Notes: generated from the letters alone by a model not told the origin. A stretch of DNA of 15,393 nucleotides from Pseudomonas sp. (GCA_003488145.1 DNMQ01000010.1:1-15393), one strand, 5' to 3'; shown: positions 1-8,057, numbered from the stretch's first letter. Program-made: numbers and translations.

Positions 1-491
1 GCCGACGGCGAATTGACGGTAATGCGCGATCCATCGGCGCCACTGGCGTCAAAGCCGCCGACAACCAGGTTGCCCTGAGCAACGGCATAGACGTTGCCAT
101 CGATCCCCTTCAGGGGCGCCATCAGCAGGCTGCCGCCGCGCAGACTCTTGGCATTACCGATGGACGATACGGTGATGTCGATGGTCTGCCCCGGCTTGGC
201 GAAGGGTGGCAGCTCGGCATGAATCGACACCGCGGCGACGTTCTTCAACTGGATATTGCCGCCGGCCGGCACCTTGATGCCGAACTGCGCCAGCATGTTG
301 TTGAAGGTTTGCACGGTGAACGGCGTTTGGGTGGTCTGGTCACCGCTGCCATTCAGGCCAACGACCAGGCCATAGCCGATCAGCTGGTTGCTGCGCACAC
401 CGTGAATGGTCGCGACATCCTTCAGCCGCTCGGCCTGAGCAGCGCTGCAGAGCATGAGTGAACCCGCGAGCAGAAGCAGTTTTTTCCACAT
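1..491 (-). CDS. flgI: FlgI, flagellar P-ring protein precursor (partial, 3' end beyond window)
   Basis: FlgI polymerises in the periplasm into the P ring, the peptidoglycan-level bushing around the flagellar rod. Only the first 163 codons are present; the gene runs off the left edge. The protein starts [20 protein letters not shown], a typical Sec signal peptide with cleavage expected after AQA. The mature part begins [17 protein letters not shown] and continues [15 protein letters not shown], the conserved start of the P-ring family. The chosen ATG is 14 bases downstream of the flgH stop, so the two genes are in one operon. FlgA, encoded at 8058-8807, is the dedicated chaperone for FlgI ring assembly. 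Identification is secure. The rest of the gene and any flgJKL genes beyond it cannot be seen. Confidence 0.97.
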   Translation of the reverse strand, partial: MWKKLLLLAGSLMLCSAAQAERLKDVATIHGVRSNQLIGYGLVVGLNGSGDQTTQTPFTVQTFNNMLAQFGIKVPAGGNIQLKNVAAVSIHAELPPFAKPGQTIDITVSSIGNAKSLRGGSLLMAPLKGIDGNVYAVAQGNLVVGGFDASGADGSRITVNSPS

Positions 492-505
492 GGCATCAGC
501 TCCGG

Positions 506-1201
506 TCAGAAGGGCCACATCGGGCTCATGAAGAAACGGTCGAGCCAGCCCGGCTGGCTGGCATCGGCAAAGGCGCCGGTGCCCGAGTAGGTGATGCGCG
601 CATCGGCAATACGGGTGGACGGCACGGTGTTGTCGGTGGAGATATCGTCCGCGCGAACCAGACCTGCGATACGCACCAGTTCGTCACCGGTATTGAGCGT
701 CATCCACTTCTCGCCGCGCACGGCAAGGATGCCGTTAGGCAGCACTTCGGAAACGGTGACAGTAATGGAGCCGGACAGGCTGTTGCTCTGCCCTGCCTGG
801 CCAGAGCCGGAGGTGTCGCGCGACGCCTCGTACTCGGCTCCCAGGTTCATCGAGTTGCCGGTCAGAGGGTTGGCCATGGACACCGCGCCGCCAAACAGCG
901 AGCCGAGACCTATGTTCGCGCTGCTGTCCTTCGAGAGTTTCGACGTCGCGTTCTTGCTGGCCTGGGTCCGCTCGTTGAGGGTAATGGTGATGATGTCACC
1001 AACCCGATGAGCCTTGCGGTCGTCGTAGAGGTTGGTTTCAAAGCCCGCCTGGTAGATCGCGCCATTGTTCTGCGCAGCCGGCAACGGCGTGCGTGGCAGC
1101 ACCGGCGCGTAGTACGGATCGTTCGGTTTCGGCGCAGGAGCAACACATCCGGCCAGCGCCAGGGCGGACGACATCGACACAACGATCAGCAAACGGCTCA
1201 T
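506..1201 (-). CDS. flgH: FlgH, flagellar L-ring lipoprotein
   Basis: FlgH forms the L ring, the outer-membrane bushing of the basal body. The predicted protein has 231 residues, the usual family size. It begins [19 protein letters not shown], a lipoprotein signal with an LAGC lipobox, so Cys19 should be lipidated. Downstream are family motifs: [38 protein letters not shown] and, at the C-terminus, [18 protein letters not shown]. The frame stays open 21 codons further upstream. The start at 1201 was chosen because it places the lipobox correctly and is preceded by a TGAGG ribosome site five bases away. It lies between flgG (81 bases upstream) and flgI. Confidence 0.97.
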   Translation of the reverse strand: MSRLLIVVSMSSALALAGCVAPAPKPNDPYYAPVLPRTPLPAAQNNGAIYQAGFETNLYDDRKAHRVGDIITITLNERTQASKNATSKLSKDSSANIGLGSLFGGAVSMANPLTGNSMNLGAEYEASRDTSGSGQAGQSNSLSGSITVTVSEVLPNGILAVRGEKWMTLNTGDELVRIAGLVRADDISTDNTVPSTRIADARITYSGTGAFADASQPGWLDRFFMSPMWPF

Positions 1202-1282
1202 AAATACCTCAAGCCATGACAGGCCATCGAAACTACAGCGGGGGGACGTGGTGCCTACCCGCAAACAACGGCAAACCCGCGA

Positions 1283-2068
1283 TCAGAGCTGCTGCGTCAC
1301 GAACGACAGCATCTGGTCCGCGGTGGAAATGACCTTGGAATTCATCTCGTAGGCGCGCTGAGTGGTGATCATGTTCACCAGCTCCTCAACGACGCTGACG
1401 TTGGAGTTTTCCAGGGTGTTCTGCAGCACCGTGCCCAAACCGTTGAGGCCCGGCGTACTCACCTGCGGTGCACCACTGGCGGCAGTTTCCAGGAACAGGT
1501 TGCTGCCCATCGCCTGAAGACCTGCCGGGTTGATGAAGTCGGCCGTCTGCAGGTTGCCGATGATCTGCGGCTGCGGATTGCCCACGGTGGTCACCGAGAC
1601 AGTGCCGTCCTCGCCCACGGTGAAAGTCTGAGTTTCCGGCGGTACCACGATGGCCGGCTCCAGCGCATAACCGTTGGAAGTCACCAGCTGGCCGTCCGAA
1701 CTAAGGTGGAAGCTACCGTCACGGGTGTAGGAAACCGTGCCATCGGGCAGCAGTACTTGGAAAAAACCGCGTCCGTTGATGGCCATGTCCAGCGGCTGCT
1801 CAGTGGTTTGCAGGCTGCCGGTGGTAAAGATTTTTTGCGTGCCGGTGACGCGCACACCGGTACCCAGCTGCAGGCCGGAGGGCAATTCGCTGTCCTGGCT
1901 GGACTGACCGCCTGGTTGCCGACGAATCTGATAGAGCAGATCCTGAAACTCGGCGCGGTCCTTCTTGAAGCCGGTGGTGGACACGTTGGCCAGGTTGTTG
2001 GAAATGGTCGTCAGGTTCATGTCCTGGGCGGACAGTCCGGTCTTGCTGACCCAAAGTGCTGGAAGCAT
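1283..2068 (-). CDS. flgG: FlgG, distal rod protein
   Basis: FlgG builds the distal rod that passes through the P and L rings and connects to the hook. It has 261 residues, the standard length. The N-terminal rod domain carries the family signature NNLANVSTTGFKKDRAEFQD near residues 25-45. The C-terminal domain ends with SNVSVVEELVNMITTQRAYE and SKVISTADQML, the conserved amphipathic helix of axial proteins. The ATG at 2068 follows a GAGGAGAAAG ribosome site. The flgF stop is 35 bases upstream, and the two are co-transcribed on the minus strand. FlgF and FlgG are paralogues. The STTGFKKDRAEFQD form and gene order identify this one as FlgG. Confidence 0.98.
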   Translation of the reverse strand: MLPALWVSKTGLSAQDMNLTTISNNLANVSTTGFKKDRAEFQDLLYQIRRQPGGQSSQDSELPSGLQLGTGVRVTGTQKIFTTGSLQTTEQPLDMAINGRGFFQVLLPDGTVSYTRDGSFHLSSDGQLVTSNGYALEPAIVVPPETQTFTVGEDGTVSVTTVGNPQPQIIGNLQTADFINPAGLQAMGSNLFLETAASGAPQVSTPGLNGLGTVLQNTLENSNVSVVEELVNMITTQRAYEMNSKVISTADQMLSFVTQQL

Positions 2069-2103
2069 GAGCTTTCTCCTCGTGCGCCGCCGGCGCCACG
2101 CTA

Positions 2104-2844
2104 TTAGCTGAGTTGCAGTACGCGCGCCATGGCAGCCGCGTCATCTTCGGCGGTGCGCATCATCTTTACGTGCAGTTCGAACTGGCGAGACAGCGCCAGG
2201 ATGGAAGTCATTTCGGATACCGCATTCACATTGCTCGCCTCGAGAAAACCCGAGACGACCCGTACGTTCGCGTCAGGCTCGATAGGCTGGCCATCCTTCA
2301 GCCGAATCAGGCCATCAGTGCCCTTTTCCAGCTGCTGCGGATCAGGGTTGACCAGCTTGATGCGATCCACGGTGACCACAACGTTCGGGTCCTCGCCCAG
2401 CGCGCGAATACTGATGGTGCCGTCATTGCCGACGTCCACCTTCTCTTCCGGCGGAATCGCGATCGGCCCACCATTGCCCAGCACCGGCATACCGTCTGCG
2501 GTACGCAACATGCCAAGCACGTCAATATTCAGGCTGCCGGTGCGGACGTAGGCCTCACTGCCATCTGGCGCCTGCACCGCAATCCAGCCCTCGCCTTCGA
2601 CGGCGACATCAAGATCACGACCGGTTTCCTGCAAGGTGCCCGGCGTGAAGTCGGTGCCCGGACGCTCGGACATCGCATACACCCGCGCAGGATGACTGTC
2701 GCCAAAGACCTGCATCGAACGGGCTTGCTCGAAATCCCGGCGAAAGCCGGTGGTGGAAATATTCGCCAGATTGTTGGCATGGGCCTGCTGGGCCCGCGCA
2801 TTCTGGCTGGCACCGGTCATGGCCACGTAGAGCATCTTGTCCAT
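2104..2844 (-). CDS. flgF: FlgF, proximal rod protein
   Basis: FlgF is a proximal-rod axial protein of the basal body, exported by the flagellar type III system without a signal peptide. The product is 246 residues, beginning MDKMLYVAMTGASQ, with the rod signature NNLANISTTGFRRDFEQ near residues 25-41 and a C-terminal axial helix (SNVNAVSEMTSILALSRQFE). An in-frame ATG six bases upstream (2850) would add Met-Ser, but a GGAG sits directly against it with no spacing. The ATG at 2844 has the same GGAG six bases away, so it is preferred. This is the first gene of the flgFGHI operon, 54 bases downstream of a sigma-54 promoter at 2898-2913. Confidence 0.97.
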   Translation of the reverse strand: MDKMLYVAMTGASQNARAQQAHANNLANISTTGFRRDFEQARSMQVFGDSHPARVYAMSERPGTDFTPGTLQETGRDLDVAVEGEGWIAVQAPDGSEAYVRTGSLNIDVLGMLRTADGMPVLGNGGPIAIPPEEKVDVGNDGTISIRALGEDPNVVVTVDRIKLVNPDPQQLEKGTDGLIRLKDGQPIEPDANVRVVSGFLEASNVNAVSEMTSILALSRQFELHVKMMRTAEDDAAAMARVLQLS

Positions 2845-2897
2845 CGACATCTCCGAGACGCGAGTTTGACACTTACGATTCTGTTGCAGATGAAAAA

Positions 2898-2913
2898 TGC
2901 AAGGCGCGTGCCA
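2898..2913 (-). promoter_or_regulatory. sigma-54 (RpoN) promoter of flgFGHI operon
   Basis: On the minus strand the site reads TGGCACGCGCCTTGCA, a complete match to the TGGCACG-N4-TTGCW consensus with GG-N10-GC spacing. Transcription should start near 2887, leaving a leader of about 43 bases before the flgF start. In Pseudomonas, such flagellar promoters are activated by sigma-54 with FleQ or FleR. That part is known from the family and not seen here. Confidence 0.9.
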
Positions 2914-2959
2914 TCACCGAAAGGAGAACTTAAGAAGCTGATTTATATAGCTTTTACAG

Positions 2960-2990
2960 AAACGAAGAAGGCCCTTACGGGCCTTCTTCG
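2960..2990 (-). terminator. Rho-independent terminator after flgE
   Basis: A perfect 12-bp stem (2963-2974 paired with 2979-2990) closes a four-base loop. On the minus strand the stem is followed by GTTTCTGT, a modest T-rich tail. It lies 54 bases beyond the flgE stop and upstream of the flgF promoter, so it separates the flgBCDE and flgFGHI transcripts. Confidence 0.85.
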
Positions 2991-3043
2991 AAAGGAGCGG
3001 CGGAATAATGCCGTCAGCGGCAACCGTTCTTTGCCGCGGGCTA

Positions 3044-4402
3044 TCACCGCAGATTGATGATGGTCTGCGTGATCGCGCTTTCGGTTTCGATGGTCTTGGC
3101 GTTCGCCTGATAGTTGCGCTGGGCGACGATCAGATTGACCAGCTGATCTGACAACTCGACGTTGGAGTCCTCTAAAGCACCGGACTGCAGAGCCCCCATA
3201 GTTCCAACTCCTGGAGGGTTTCGAACTGGCTCACCGGACTCGAAAGATTGTACCCATTGAGTTTTACCAATTGGTGTTAACCCTTGTTCATTGGCGAAGG
3301 TGGCTAACACTATGCGGCCCTGCACTTTTGACTGACCGTTAGTATAACGAGCAAAGATCTGACCATCTTCATCAATTTCAAGACCAGCTAGCTCCCCAGT
3401 CGTATAGCCGTCTTGGCTAACCTTGTTTACAGCAAACGCACTGGAAAACTGGGTGGCATTACGGAAATCCATAGTGACGCCACCATCTTGATTTGCAAGC
3501 GCGCCATTCCAAGCCCACGCCCCCGTTTCACTATCTATCTTTGCAGGAACCCAACCCCCTGCCGGCGGAACACCAGTGGCACTTATAAGATTAACTTTAC
3601 CGTCTACTATATTAAATAGAGGCGGAGTAGGAGGCGTCGTAGCAGGGGTGTCCAGATCAGTTATAGCAGACAACTTACCCGCCGTATCAAAAGTCAAGCC
3701 CATTGAATAAGGTGAGGTACCACTGGGATCTGACGGATTTCTCCCATCAATCAACACCTCCATTCTCCATGAATTTGCCGCCGGCGCGGGCTGTTTTATG
3801 AAGTACTGAGTCAGCACATGGGCATTGCCTTGCGAGTCATAAATATTTGTGGAAGTCGATGAGTTATAACTAGTCGGATCGGAAGGATCAAACGCATTTA
3901 CTGGCGTCGAGCTTGTAGAGTTCAGGTTGAATACCTGCTCAATATTCGACGTCGGCTTCGGATCTTGACTGCCAGACTGGATGCGCAAGTCACCAATAGT
4001 ATCTTGCAATACTCCATCAGCATTTACTGTATAGCCTTGAAGCTTATAGCCAAAATTATCAACTATAGAACCTTCACGATCAGTTCCGAAATAACCAGCC
4101 CTCGTGTAACTCAAGGCTCCGTTGTTGCTAACTTGAAAGAAGCCCTTCCCATTTATAGCAAGATCAAGTGCATTTTGAGTATAGTTGACATTTCCCTGAG
4201 TGAATTGCTGCGCCACACTAGCTAGTTGCACACCGCTACCAACAGCATTTTTACTGACCCCCATCGAAGCCGCATACACATCGGAGAATTCTGCACGCGA
4301 TTGTTTGAAGCCCACGGTGCCGGCGTTGGCAATGTTGTTGCCGGTGACATTGAGATCTTTACTCGCCGCACGCAGGCCGCTAAGACCGATATTGAAGGAC
4401 AT
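3044..4402 (-). CDS. flgE: FlgE, flagellar hook protein
   Basis: FlgE polymerises into the flexible hook joining rod to filament. The product is 452 residues. The N-terminus MSFNIGLSGLRAASKDLNVT and the motif NNIANAGTVGFKQSRAEFSD (residues about 23-42) are the axial-protein rod domain. The C-terminus has LEDSNVELSDQLVNLIVAQR followed by an AKTIETESAITQTIINLR-type helix, the hook signature. The middle is the variable surface-exposed D1/D2 region. A ribosome site AAGGAG lies seven bases before the ATG. It is the last gene of flgBCDE, 30 bases after flgD and followed by a strong terminator. The central roughly 1.1 kb (about residues 38-408) is clearly AT-richer than both ends of the gene, with AT-ending codons common there. 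Confidence 0.98.
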   Translation of the reverse strand: MSFNIGLSGLRAASKDLNVTGNNIANAGTVGFKQSRAEFSDVYAASMGVSKNAVGSGVQLASVAQQFTQGNVNYTQNALDLAINGKGFFQVSNNGALSYTRAGYFGTDREGSIVDNFGYKLQGYTVNADGVLQDTIGDLRIQSGSQDPKPTSNIEQVFNLNSTSSTPVNAFDPSDPTSYNSSTSTNIYDSQGNAHVLTQYFIKQPAPAANSWRMEVLIDGRNPSDPSGTSPYSMGLTFDTAGKLSAITDLDTPATTPPTPPLFNIVDGKVNLISATGVPPAGGWVPAKIDSETGAWAWNGALANQDGGVTMDFRNATQFSSAFAVNKVSQDGYTTGELAGLEIDEDGQIFARYTNGQSKVQGRIVLATFANEQGLTPIGKTQWVQSFESGEPVRNPPGVGTMGALQSGALEDSNVELSDQLVNLIVAQRNYQANAKTIETESAITQTIINLR

Positions 4403-4432
4403 TGAATCGCTCCTTTGCCGAAGTGCCGGCGG

Positions 4433-5116
4433 TTATTGTCCGATGACCTGGACTTGAGAAAGCCCGATGCTGCCAACACCGGCAAGGTTGAGCATCAGCT
4501 CCCCGCCGTTCTGCCCGAGGGTTACGCTGTCGACGTTAGCCGGCAGCAAGGTATACAACCCCTTGGTTTCGCCCTGATACGTAGCCTGCGCCTCGAATCG
4601 ATAGGTGCCGGGCGGCAAGACCTTGCCGCTGGAATCCTTGCCATCCCACATGAAGGAGATGTTCCCGGCCTCTTGCGCACCCATGTTCACGCGACCAACC
4701 GCAGCGCCGGTACTGTCGTAGATGTTCACGAACACATTGCTGCTCGACGTCGGCAGGACCAGGCTGGCCTTGAAGGTTTCACTGGTATCGACCACGGCCT
4801 TGTCGGCCGGCACGATCACCTTGCGCCCGACCAGGGACGAGGCCTGGAGCGCCTGCGAAGACTGATAGCCGGAAAGGATGGTTTCCATGCTGGAATTCAG
4901 TTTCTCGACACCCTCGACGGTGCTGAACTGCGCCAGCTGACCGATGAACTCGCCGTTTTCCTGGGGTTCCAGTGGATTCTGGTTGTTCATCTGGGCAACC
5001 AGCAGTTCAAGGAACTCGTTCTTGCCAAGGTCGTTCCCCTTGACCTCGCGATCCTCTCCGAACTGGTACTGCTCGAGTATCGAACTGGTACCGCCAACGC
5101 CGCTTGTAGTGCTCAT
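4433..5116 (-). CDS. flgD: FlgD, hook capping / hook assembly scaffold
   Basis: FlgD sits as a cap on the growing hook and guides FlgE polymerisation, then leaves when the hook is complete. The product is 227 residues. The N-terminal export and assembly region contains LGKNEFLELLVAQMNNQNPL (near residues 30-49) followed by EFIGQLAQFSTVEGVEKLN, both hallmarks of FlgD. The C-terminal half has the FlgD Ig-like/Tudor fold, with MWDGKDSSGKVLPPGTYRFE as the clearest motif. It is 19 bases downstream of flgC and 30 bases upstream of flgE on the same strand. The ribosome site (GAGAG, about eight bases before the ATG) is weaker than those of its neighbours. Confidence 0.97.
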   Translation of the reverse strand: MSTTSGVGGTSSILEQYQFGEDREVKGNDLGKNEFLELLVAQMNNQNPLEPQENGEFIGQLAQFSTVEGVEKLNSSMETILSGYQSSQALQASSLVGRKVIVPADKAVVDTSETFKASLVLPTSSSNVFVNIYDSTGAAVGRVNMGAQEAGNISFMWDGKDSSGKVLPPGTYRFEAQATYQGETKGLYTLLPANVDSVTLGQNGGELMLNLAGVGSIGLSQVQVIGQ

Positions 5117-5135
5117 GAATGCGCTCTCGTAACGA

Positions 5136-5579
5136 TCACTGACCCAGCGTCAGCACTTTCTGCAACATGGTCTTGGCCGTATTCATCAGTTCGGCGTTGG
5201 TCTGAAACGCGCGACTGGCTGAAATCATGTCGGCCATCTCTTCCACCACATTGACGTTCGGGTAATACACGTAGCCTGCCTCATCAGCGGCCGGATGATT
5301 GGGTTCGTAGCGCGCCTGCAGCTCGCCCTGATCCTCGACCACACCCAACACCTGAACACCTACGCCCGCCTGATCCTGCTCCGCGAAAAGCGACTGGTCG
5401 GGCTGGCCGCCGGCCTGCTGAAACACGGTCGCAAACACGGGATGCCGAGCGCGGTAAGTCTGATCGACGCTGGATGAAACGGTTTCGGCGTTCGCGATGT
5501 TGCTGGATATAGTGTTCAGACGGGTGCTCTGGGCACTCATGCCACTACCGGCAATGTTGAAGACGCTGCTTAGAGACAT
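5136..5579 (-). CDS. flgC: FlgC, proximal rod protein
   Basis: FlgC is a proximal-rod subunit of the basal body. The product has 147 residues, a normal length. It starts MSLSSVFNIAGSGMSAQSTR and carries the rod signature NTISSNIANAETVSSS. It ends with the typical axial helix YVYYPNVNVVEEMADMISAS and SRAFQTNAELMNTAKTMLQK. The ATG follows AAAGGAG with six bases spacing. The gene lies 11 bases downstream of flgB and 19 bases upstream of flgD, so translation of the three is probably coupled. It has no signal peptide, as expected for a type III export substrate. Confidence 0.98.
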   Translation of the reverse strand: MSLSSVFNIAGSGMSAQSTRLNTISSNIANAETVSSSVDQTYRARHPVFATVFQQAGGQPDQSLFAEQDQAGVGVQVLGVVEDQGELQARYEPNHPAADEAGYVYYPNVNVVEEMADMISASRAFQTNAELMNTAKTMLQKVLTLGQ

Positions 5580-5590
5580 GGGAAACTCCT

Positions 5591-5995
5591 TTACTCGCCG
5601 CGCAGGGCACTGATCAGCCCTTTGAACTTGCTATTGAGCAGGGTGAAGCTCGCCTGAAAGTCAACGGCGTTCTTCGCGTAGTTGGATTGCTCGATCTGCA
5701 GATCGACAGTGTTCTGATCAAGCGAGGGATGCGCGGGAGTGCGGAAGCGCAAGGAGGCATCGGCAATCTCCAACCCCTCGGCGGCAATATGCTTGTCACT
5801 AGTCCGCGTTACCCCGAACCCACCCTGGCTGCGAGCGGACTGCTCGGCAAGCACGCTGCTGAAGTCCAGATCGCGGGCCTTATAGTTAGGCGTGTCGGCG
5901 TTGGCGATATTGTTCGCCAGCACTTCGGCGCGCTGCGAGCGAAAACCGAGTGCCTTCTCGTGTAAACCCAGTGCCTTATCGAAACTGATGCTCAT
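5591..5995 (-). CDS. flgB: FlgB, proximal rod protein
   Basis: FlgB is a proximal-rod component close to the MS ring and FliE. The predicted product is 134 residues. It begins MSISFDKALGLHEKALGFRS and contains VLANNIANADTPNYKARDLD, the family signature with the characteristic NADTPNYKARD. The C-terminal helix includes NTVDLQIEQSNYAKNAVDFQ, and FTLLNSKFKGLISALRGE ends the protein. An in-frame ATG eight codons upstream (6019) is possible. The start at 5995 is preferred because it gives the normal length, has a GAGG upstream, and matches the usual short N-terminus. It is the first gene of flgBCDE, about 44 bases from a sigma-54 promoter. Confidence 0.97.
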   Translation of the reverse strand: MSISFDKALGLHEKALGFRSQRAEVLANNIANADTPNYKARDLDFSSVLAEQSARSQGGFGVTRTSDKHIAAEGLEIADASLRFRTPAHPSLDQNTVDLQIEQSNYAKNAVDFQASFTLLNSKFKGLISALRGE

Positions 5996-6038
5996 GATCT
6001 GGCCCTCTGCCGGATACAAGTCTGCTTACGCAAACACC

Positions 6039-6054
6039 AGCAAAGCTCATGCCA
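6039..6054 (-). promoter_or_regulatory. sigma-54 (RpoN) promoter of flgBCDE operon
   Basis: On the minus strand the sequence is TGGCATGAGCTTTGCT, one mismatch (C to T) from TGGCACG-N4-TTGCW, with exact GG-N10-GC spacing. The expected start is near 6028, giving a leader of about 33 bases before the flgB ATG at 5995. The arrangement mirrors the flgF promoter. Confidence 0.85.
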
Positions 6055-6113
6055 CTGAACGCAAATCATTGATTTTATTAGGCTAACCAGAGAACTCTCG
6101 GTTAGAGGGCGTC

Positions 6114-6141
6114 AAAAGCGGCAAGGCTTTACCGCTTTTTT
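6114..6141 (-). terminator. Terminator after cheR (possibly bidirectional)
   Basis: AAAAGCGG (6114-6121) pairs with CCGCTTTT (6132-6139) around a ten-base loop, 50 bases beyond the cheR stop. On the minus strand the stem ends in TTTT. On the plus strand it ends in TTTTTT. It isolates cheVR transcription from the flgB promoter. The loop is long, so strength is uncertain. Confidence 0.65.
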
Positions 6142-6192
6142 GCCGCACCCGCCATGTTGCATGACGGTTTTCTGCCGCCGGCGTCATGCCAG

Positions 6193-7017
6193 CTATTTCG
6201 CCTTGTAGATGATTCCCGGACTGCACTGGACCATCTGATACAGCTCAGGCAGGCCGTTGAGCGCTTCGGAGGCGCCAAGAAACAGATAGCCGCCTGGGCG
6301 CAACGTCGCATGAATGCGCTTGAGAATGTCCTTCTTCACATCGGCGGAAAAGTAGATCAGTACGTTACGGCAGAACACGATGTCGAACTTGCCCAGCGCG
6401 GCATAGCTGTCGAGCAGATTCTGCACCCTGAACTCGACCCGCGAACGGATCGCGGGCTTTACCGCCCACCGCCCTGGTGCCTTGACATCGAAGTAGCGCT
6501 GCAGGCGGTCACTGGACAGGCCGCGAGCAATTGCCAGACTGTCGTATTCTGCCGCCTTGCACGCCGCAAGCATCGCGCCGGACAGCTCGGTAGCCACGAT
6601 CTGCACCCCGGTTTTCGCCTGACTGGGATTGCTGCGCTCGTACTCATCGATGGACATCGACAGAGAGTACGGCTCCTGCCCGGACGAGCATGCCGCCGAC
6701 CAGATCCGCAGACGCTGCCCCGCACCAGTCTTGAGCATCTCTGGCAGCACACGACTCTTGAGCACTTCGAACGGGTAGGTGTCACGAAACCAGAGCGTTT
6801 CGTTGGTCGTCATAGCATCGACGACTAATTCCCGAAGCCCGCTACGTGGCTGTGCCTGAATCCTCCGGACCAGATCGCCCAGCGTATTGATGCCTTGTTG
6901 TTCCATCAGCTTGTTCAGCCGACTGGACACCAGATACTGCTTGTTACTGCCCAGCAGAATGCCGCACGTCTTTTCAAGAAACACCCGGAACTGCTCAAAA
7001 TCCAGATCGACTGACAC
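6193..7017 (-). CDS. cheR: CheR, chemotaxis receptor methyltransferase
   Basis: CheR transfers methyl groups from S-adenosylmethionine to glutamates on chemoreceptors for adaptation. The product has 274 residues. The N-terminal all-helical domain includes SNKQYLVSSRLNKLMEQQGI and TTNETLWFRD (about residues 70-79). The SAM-binding fold follows with RIWSAACSSGQEPYSLSM (about 104-121), IVATELSGAML, and FDIVFCRNVLIYF (about 211-223). The usual VATDIS-type aspartate is Glu here. There is no ATG at the 5' end. An in-frame TGA lies just upstream of TTG (7020) and GTG (7017). GTG is chosen because it is the commoner start, with GAGG nine bases away; TTG has better spacing (six bases). It is co-transcribed with cheV, 37 bases upstream. 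Confidence 0.95.
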   Translation of the reverse strand: MSVDLDFEQFRVFLEKTCGILLGSNKQYLVSSRLNKLMEQQGINTLGDLVRRIQAQPRSGLRELVVDAMTTNETLWFRDTYPFEVLKSRVLPEMLKTGAGQRLRIWSAACSSGQEPYSLSMSIDEYERSNPSQAKTGVQIVATELSGAMLAACKAAEYDSLAIARGLSSDRLQRYFDVKAPGRWAVKPAIRSRVEFRVQNLLDSYAALGKFDIVFCRNVLIYFSADVKKDILKRIHATLRPGGYLFLGASEALNGLPELYQMVQCSPGIIYKAK

Positions 7018-7054
7018 CAATCAAAGCCTCACCATCATGAGAGAGGAACTAGCC

Positions 7055-7987
7055 TCAGTTTGCATCCGCCTGCCTGATCCGCTCAGCCACTCGGGCAGCA
7101 AGATCATCAGGCTGGAACTTGGCGAGGAAGTCATCCGCCCCCGCCCGTTTCACCATGTTCTGGTTGAACACGCCGGAAAGGGAAGTATGCAGGAGTATAT
7201 GCATACCTTGCATGCGCGGATCGTGCCGCACCTCGGTAGTCAGGGTATAGCCATCCATCTCCGGCATTTCAATATCGGAAATCATCATCAGAAACTCTTC
7301 AGCCGGCTTCTTGCCCTCGTCAGCCATTCGCTTCAGATAATTGAGGGCCTCCCGTCCATCATTCAGCTTGACGACCTCGATACCGATATTTTCCAGGCAA
7401 CGAGCAATCTGCTTACGCGCCACAGACGAGTCGTCGACGATGAGCACGCGACACGAAAGCGCCCTGGCACGGGTATCGTCATCGACCACATCAGCTGACA
7501 CCTCTTCGGAGGTCGGCGCAACTTCTGCCAGCACCTTTTCCACATCGATGATCTCCACCAGCTTGTTGTCGATGTGAGTTACGGCCGTCAGGTAATGATC
7601 GCGTCCTGCACCCTTTGGCGGAGGCAGGATCGCTTCCCAGTTCAGATTGACGATCCTTTCAACCGAGCTCACCAGGAAACCCAGCGTTCTGTTGTTGTAC
7701 TCGGTGATGACAGCGAAAGAATTCTGCAAATCCATCAGCGCCGACTTGCCCGTGGCGAGCGACAGATCGAGGATAGGCAGGGTGCTGCCGCGAATGCTTG
7801 CAACGCCCCGTACCACCCGGCCGCATTTGGGCATCACGGTCAGGCGCGGGCACTGCAACACTTCGCGCACCTTGAACACGTTGATGCCATATAGCTGCTC
7901 GCCTTCGAGACGAAAAAGCAGCAGCTCCAAACGGTTTTGCCCCACCAACTGGGTACGCTGGTTAACCGAATCCAGTACACCGGCCAT
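7055..7987 (-). CDS. cheV: CheV, CheW-receiver chemotaxis adaptor
   Basis: CheV couples chemoreceptors to the CheA kinase and can be phosphorylated to modulate adaptation. The product is 310 residues. Residues about 15-150 form a CheW-like domain (LFRLEGEQLYGINVFKVREV, ASIRGSTLPILDLS). Residues about 170-305 form a receiver domain with the acidic pair D175-D176 in VLIVDDSSVARKQIA, phosphoacceptor D228 in MMISDIEMPEMDGY, T258 in LLHTSLSG and K280 in FLAKFQPDD. All catalytic receiver positions are present. The frame is open 30 codons upstream. The ATG at 7987 gives the standard MAGVLDSVNQRTQLV start and has GAGAGGA nearby. It forms a two-gene operon with cheR and is divergent from flgA, whose start is only 70 bases away. 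Confidence 0.96.
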   Translation of the reverse strand: MAGVLDSVNQRTQLVGQNRLELLLFRLEGEQLYGINVFKVREVLQCPRLTVMPKCGRVVRGVASIRGSTLPILDLSLATGKSALMDLQNSFAVITEYNNRTLGFLVSSVERIVNLNWEAILPPPKGAGRDHYLTAVTHIDNKLVEIIDVEKVLAEVAPTSEEVSADVVDDDTRARALSCRVLIVDDSSVARKQIARCLENIGIEVVKLNDGREALNYLKRMADEGKKPAEEFLMMISDIEMPEMDGYTLTTEVRHDPRMQGMHILLHTSLSGVFNQNMVKRAGADDFLAKFQPDDLAARVAERIRQADAN

Positions 7988-8030
7988 GCCAGTCTTCCTC
8001 TCTGCTTGCAGATTATTGGGGCCGAGGACG

Positions 8031-8046
8031 CGGCACGCCCCTTGCT
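8031..8046 (+). promoter_or_regulatory. Probable sigma-54 promoter of flgA
   Basis: CGGCACGCCCCTTGCT matches TGGCACG-N4-TTGCW except at the first base, with correct GG-N10-GC spacing (GG at 8032, GC at 8044). The expected transcription start is about 8057, one base before the first flgA ATG candidate. It lies in the short cheV-flgA divergent region. Confidence 0.7.
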
Positions 8047-8057
8047 TTGGTTGGGAT

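Noticed and set aside
458..1219. Long plus-strand open frame (253 codons) opposite flgH
   Set aside because: It is antisense to a gene with clear lipoprotein and L-ring motifs. The product is Arg/His/Gly-rich, as expected of a GC-driven shadow frame, and has no family likeness.
2113..3057. Plus-strand open frame of 314 codons opposite flgF
   Set aside because: It covers the flgF coding strand, its promoter and a terminator. The composition (Arg, His, Gly, Ala) is that of a shadow frame.
7988..8057. sigma-28 or sigma-54 promoter for cheV on the minus strand
   Set aside because: I looked for TAAA-N15-GCCGATAA and GG-N10-GC here and slightly upstream. The nearest candidates have wrong spacing or several mismatches, so no promoter is called.
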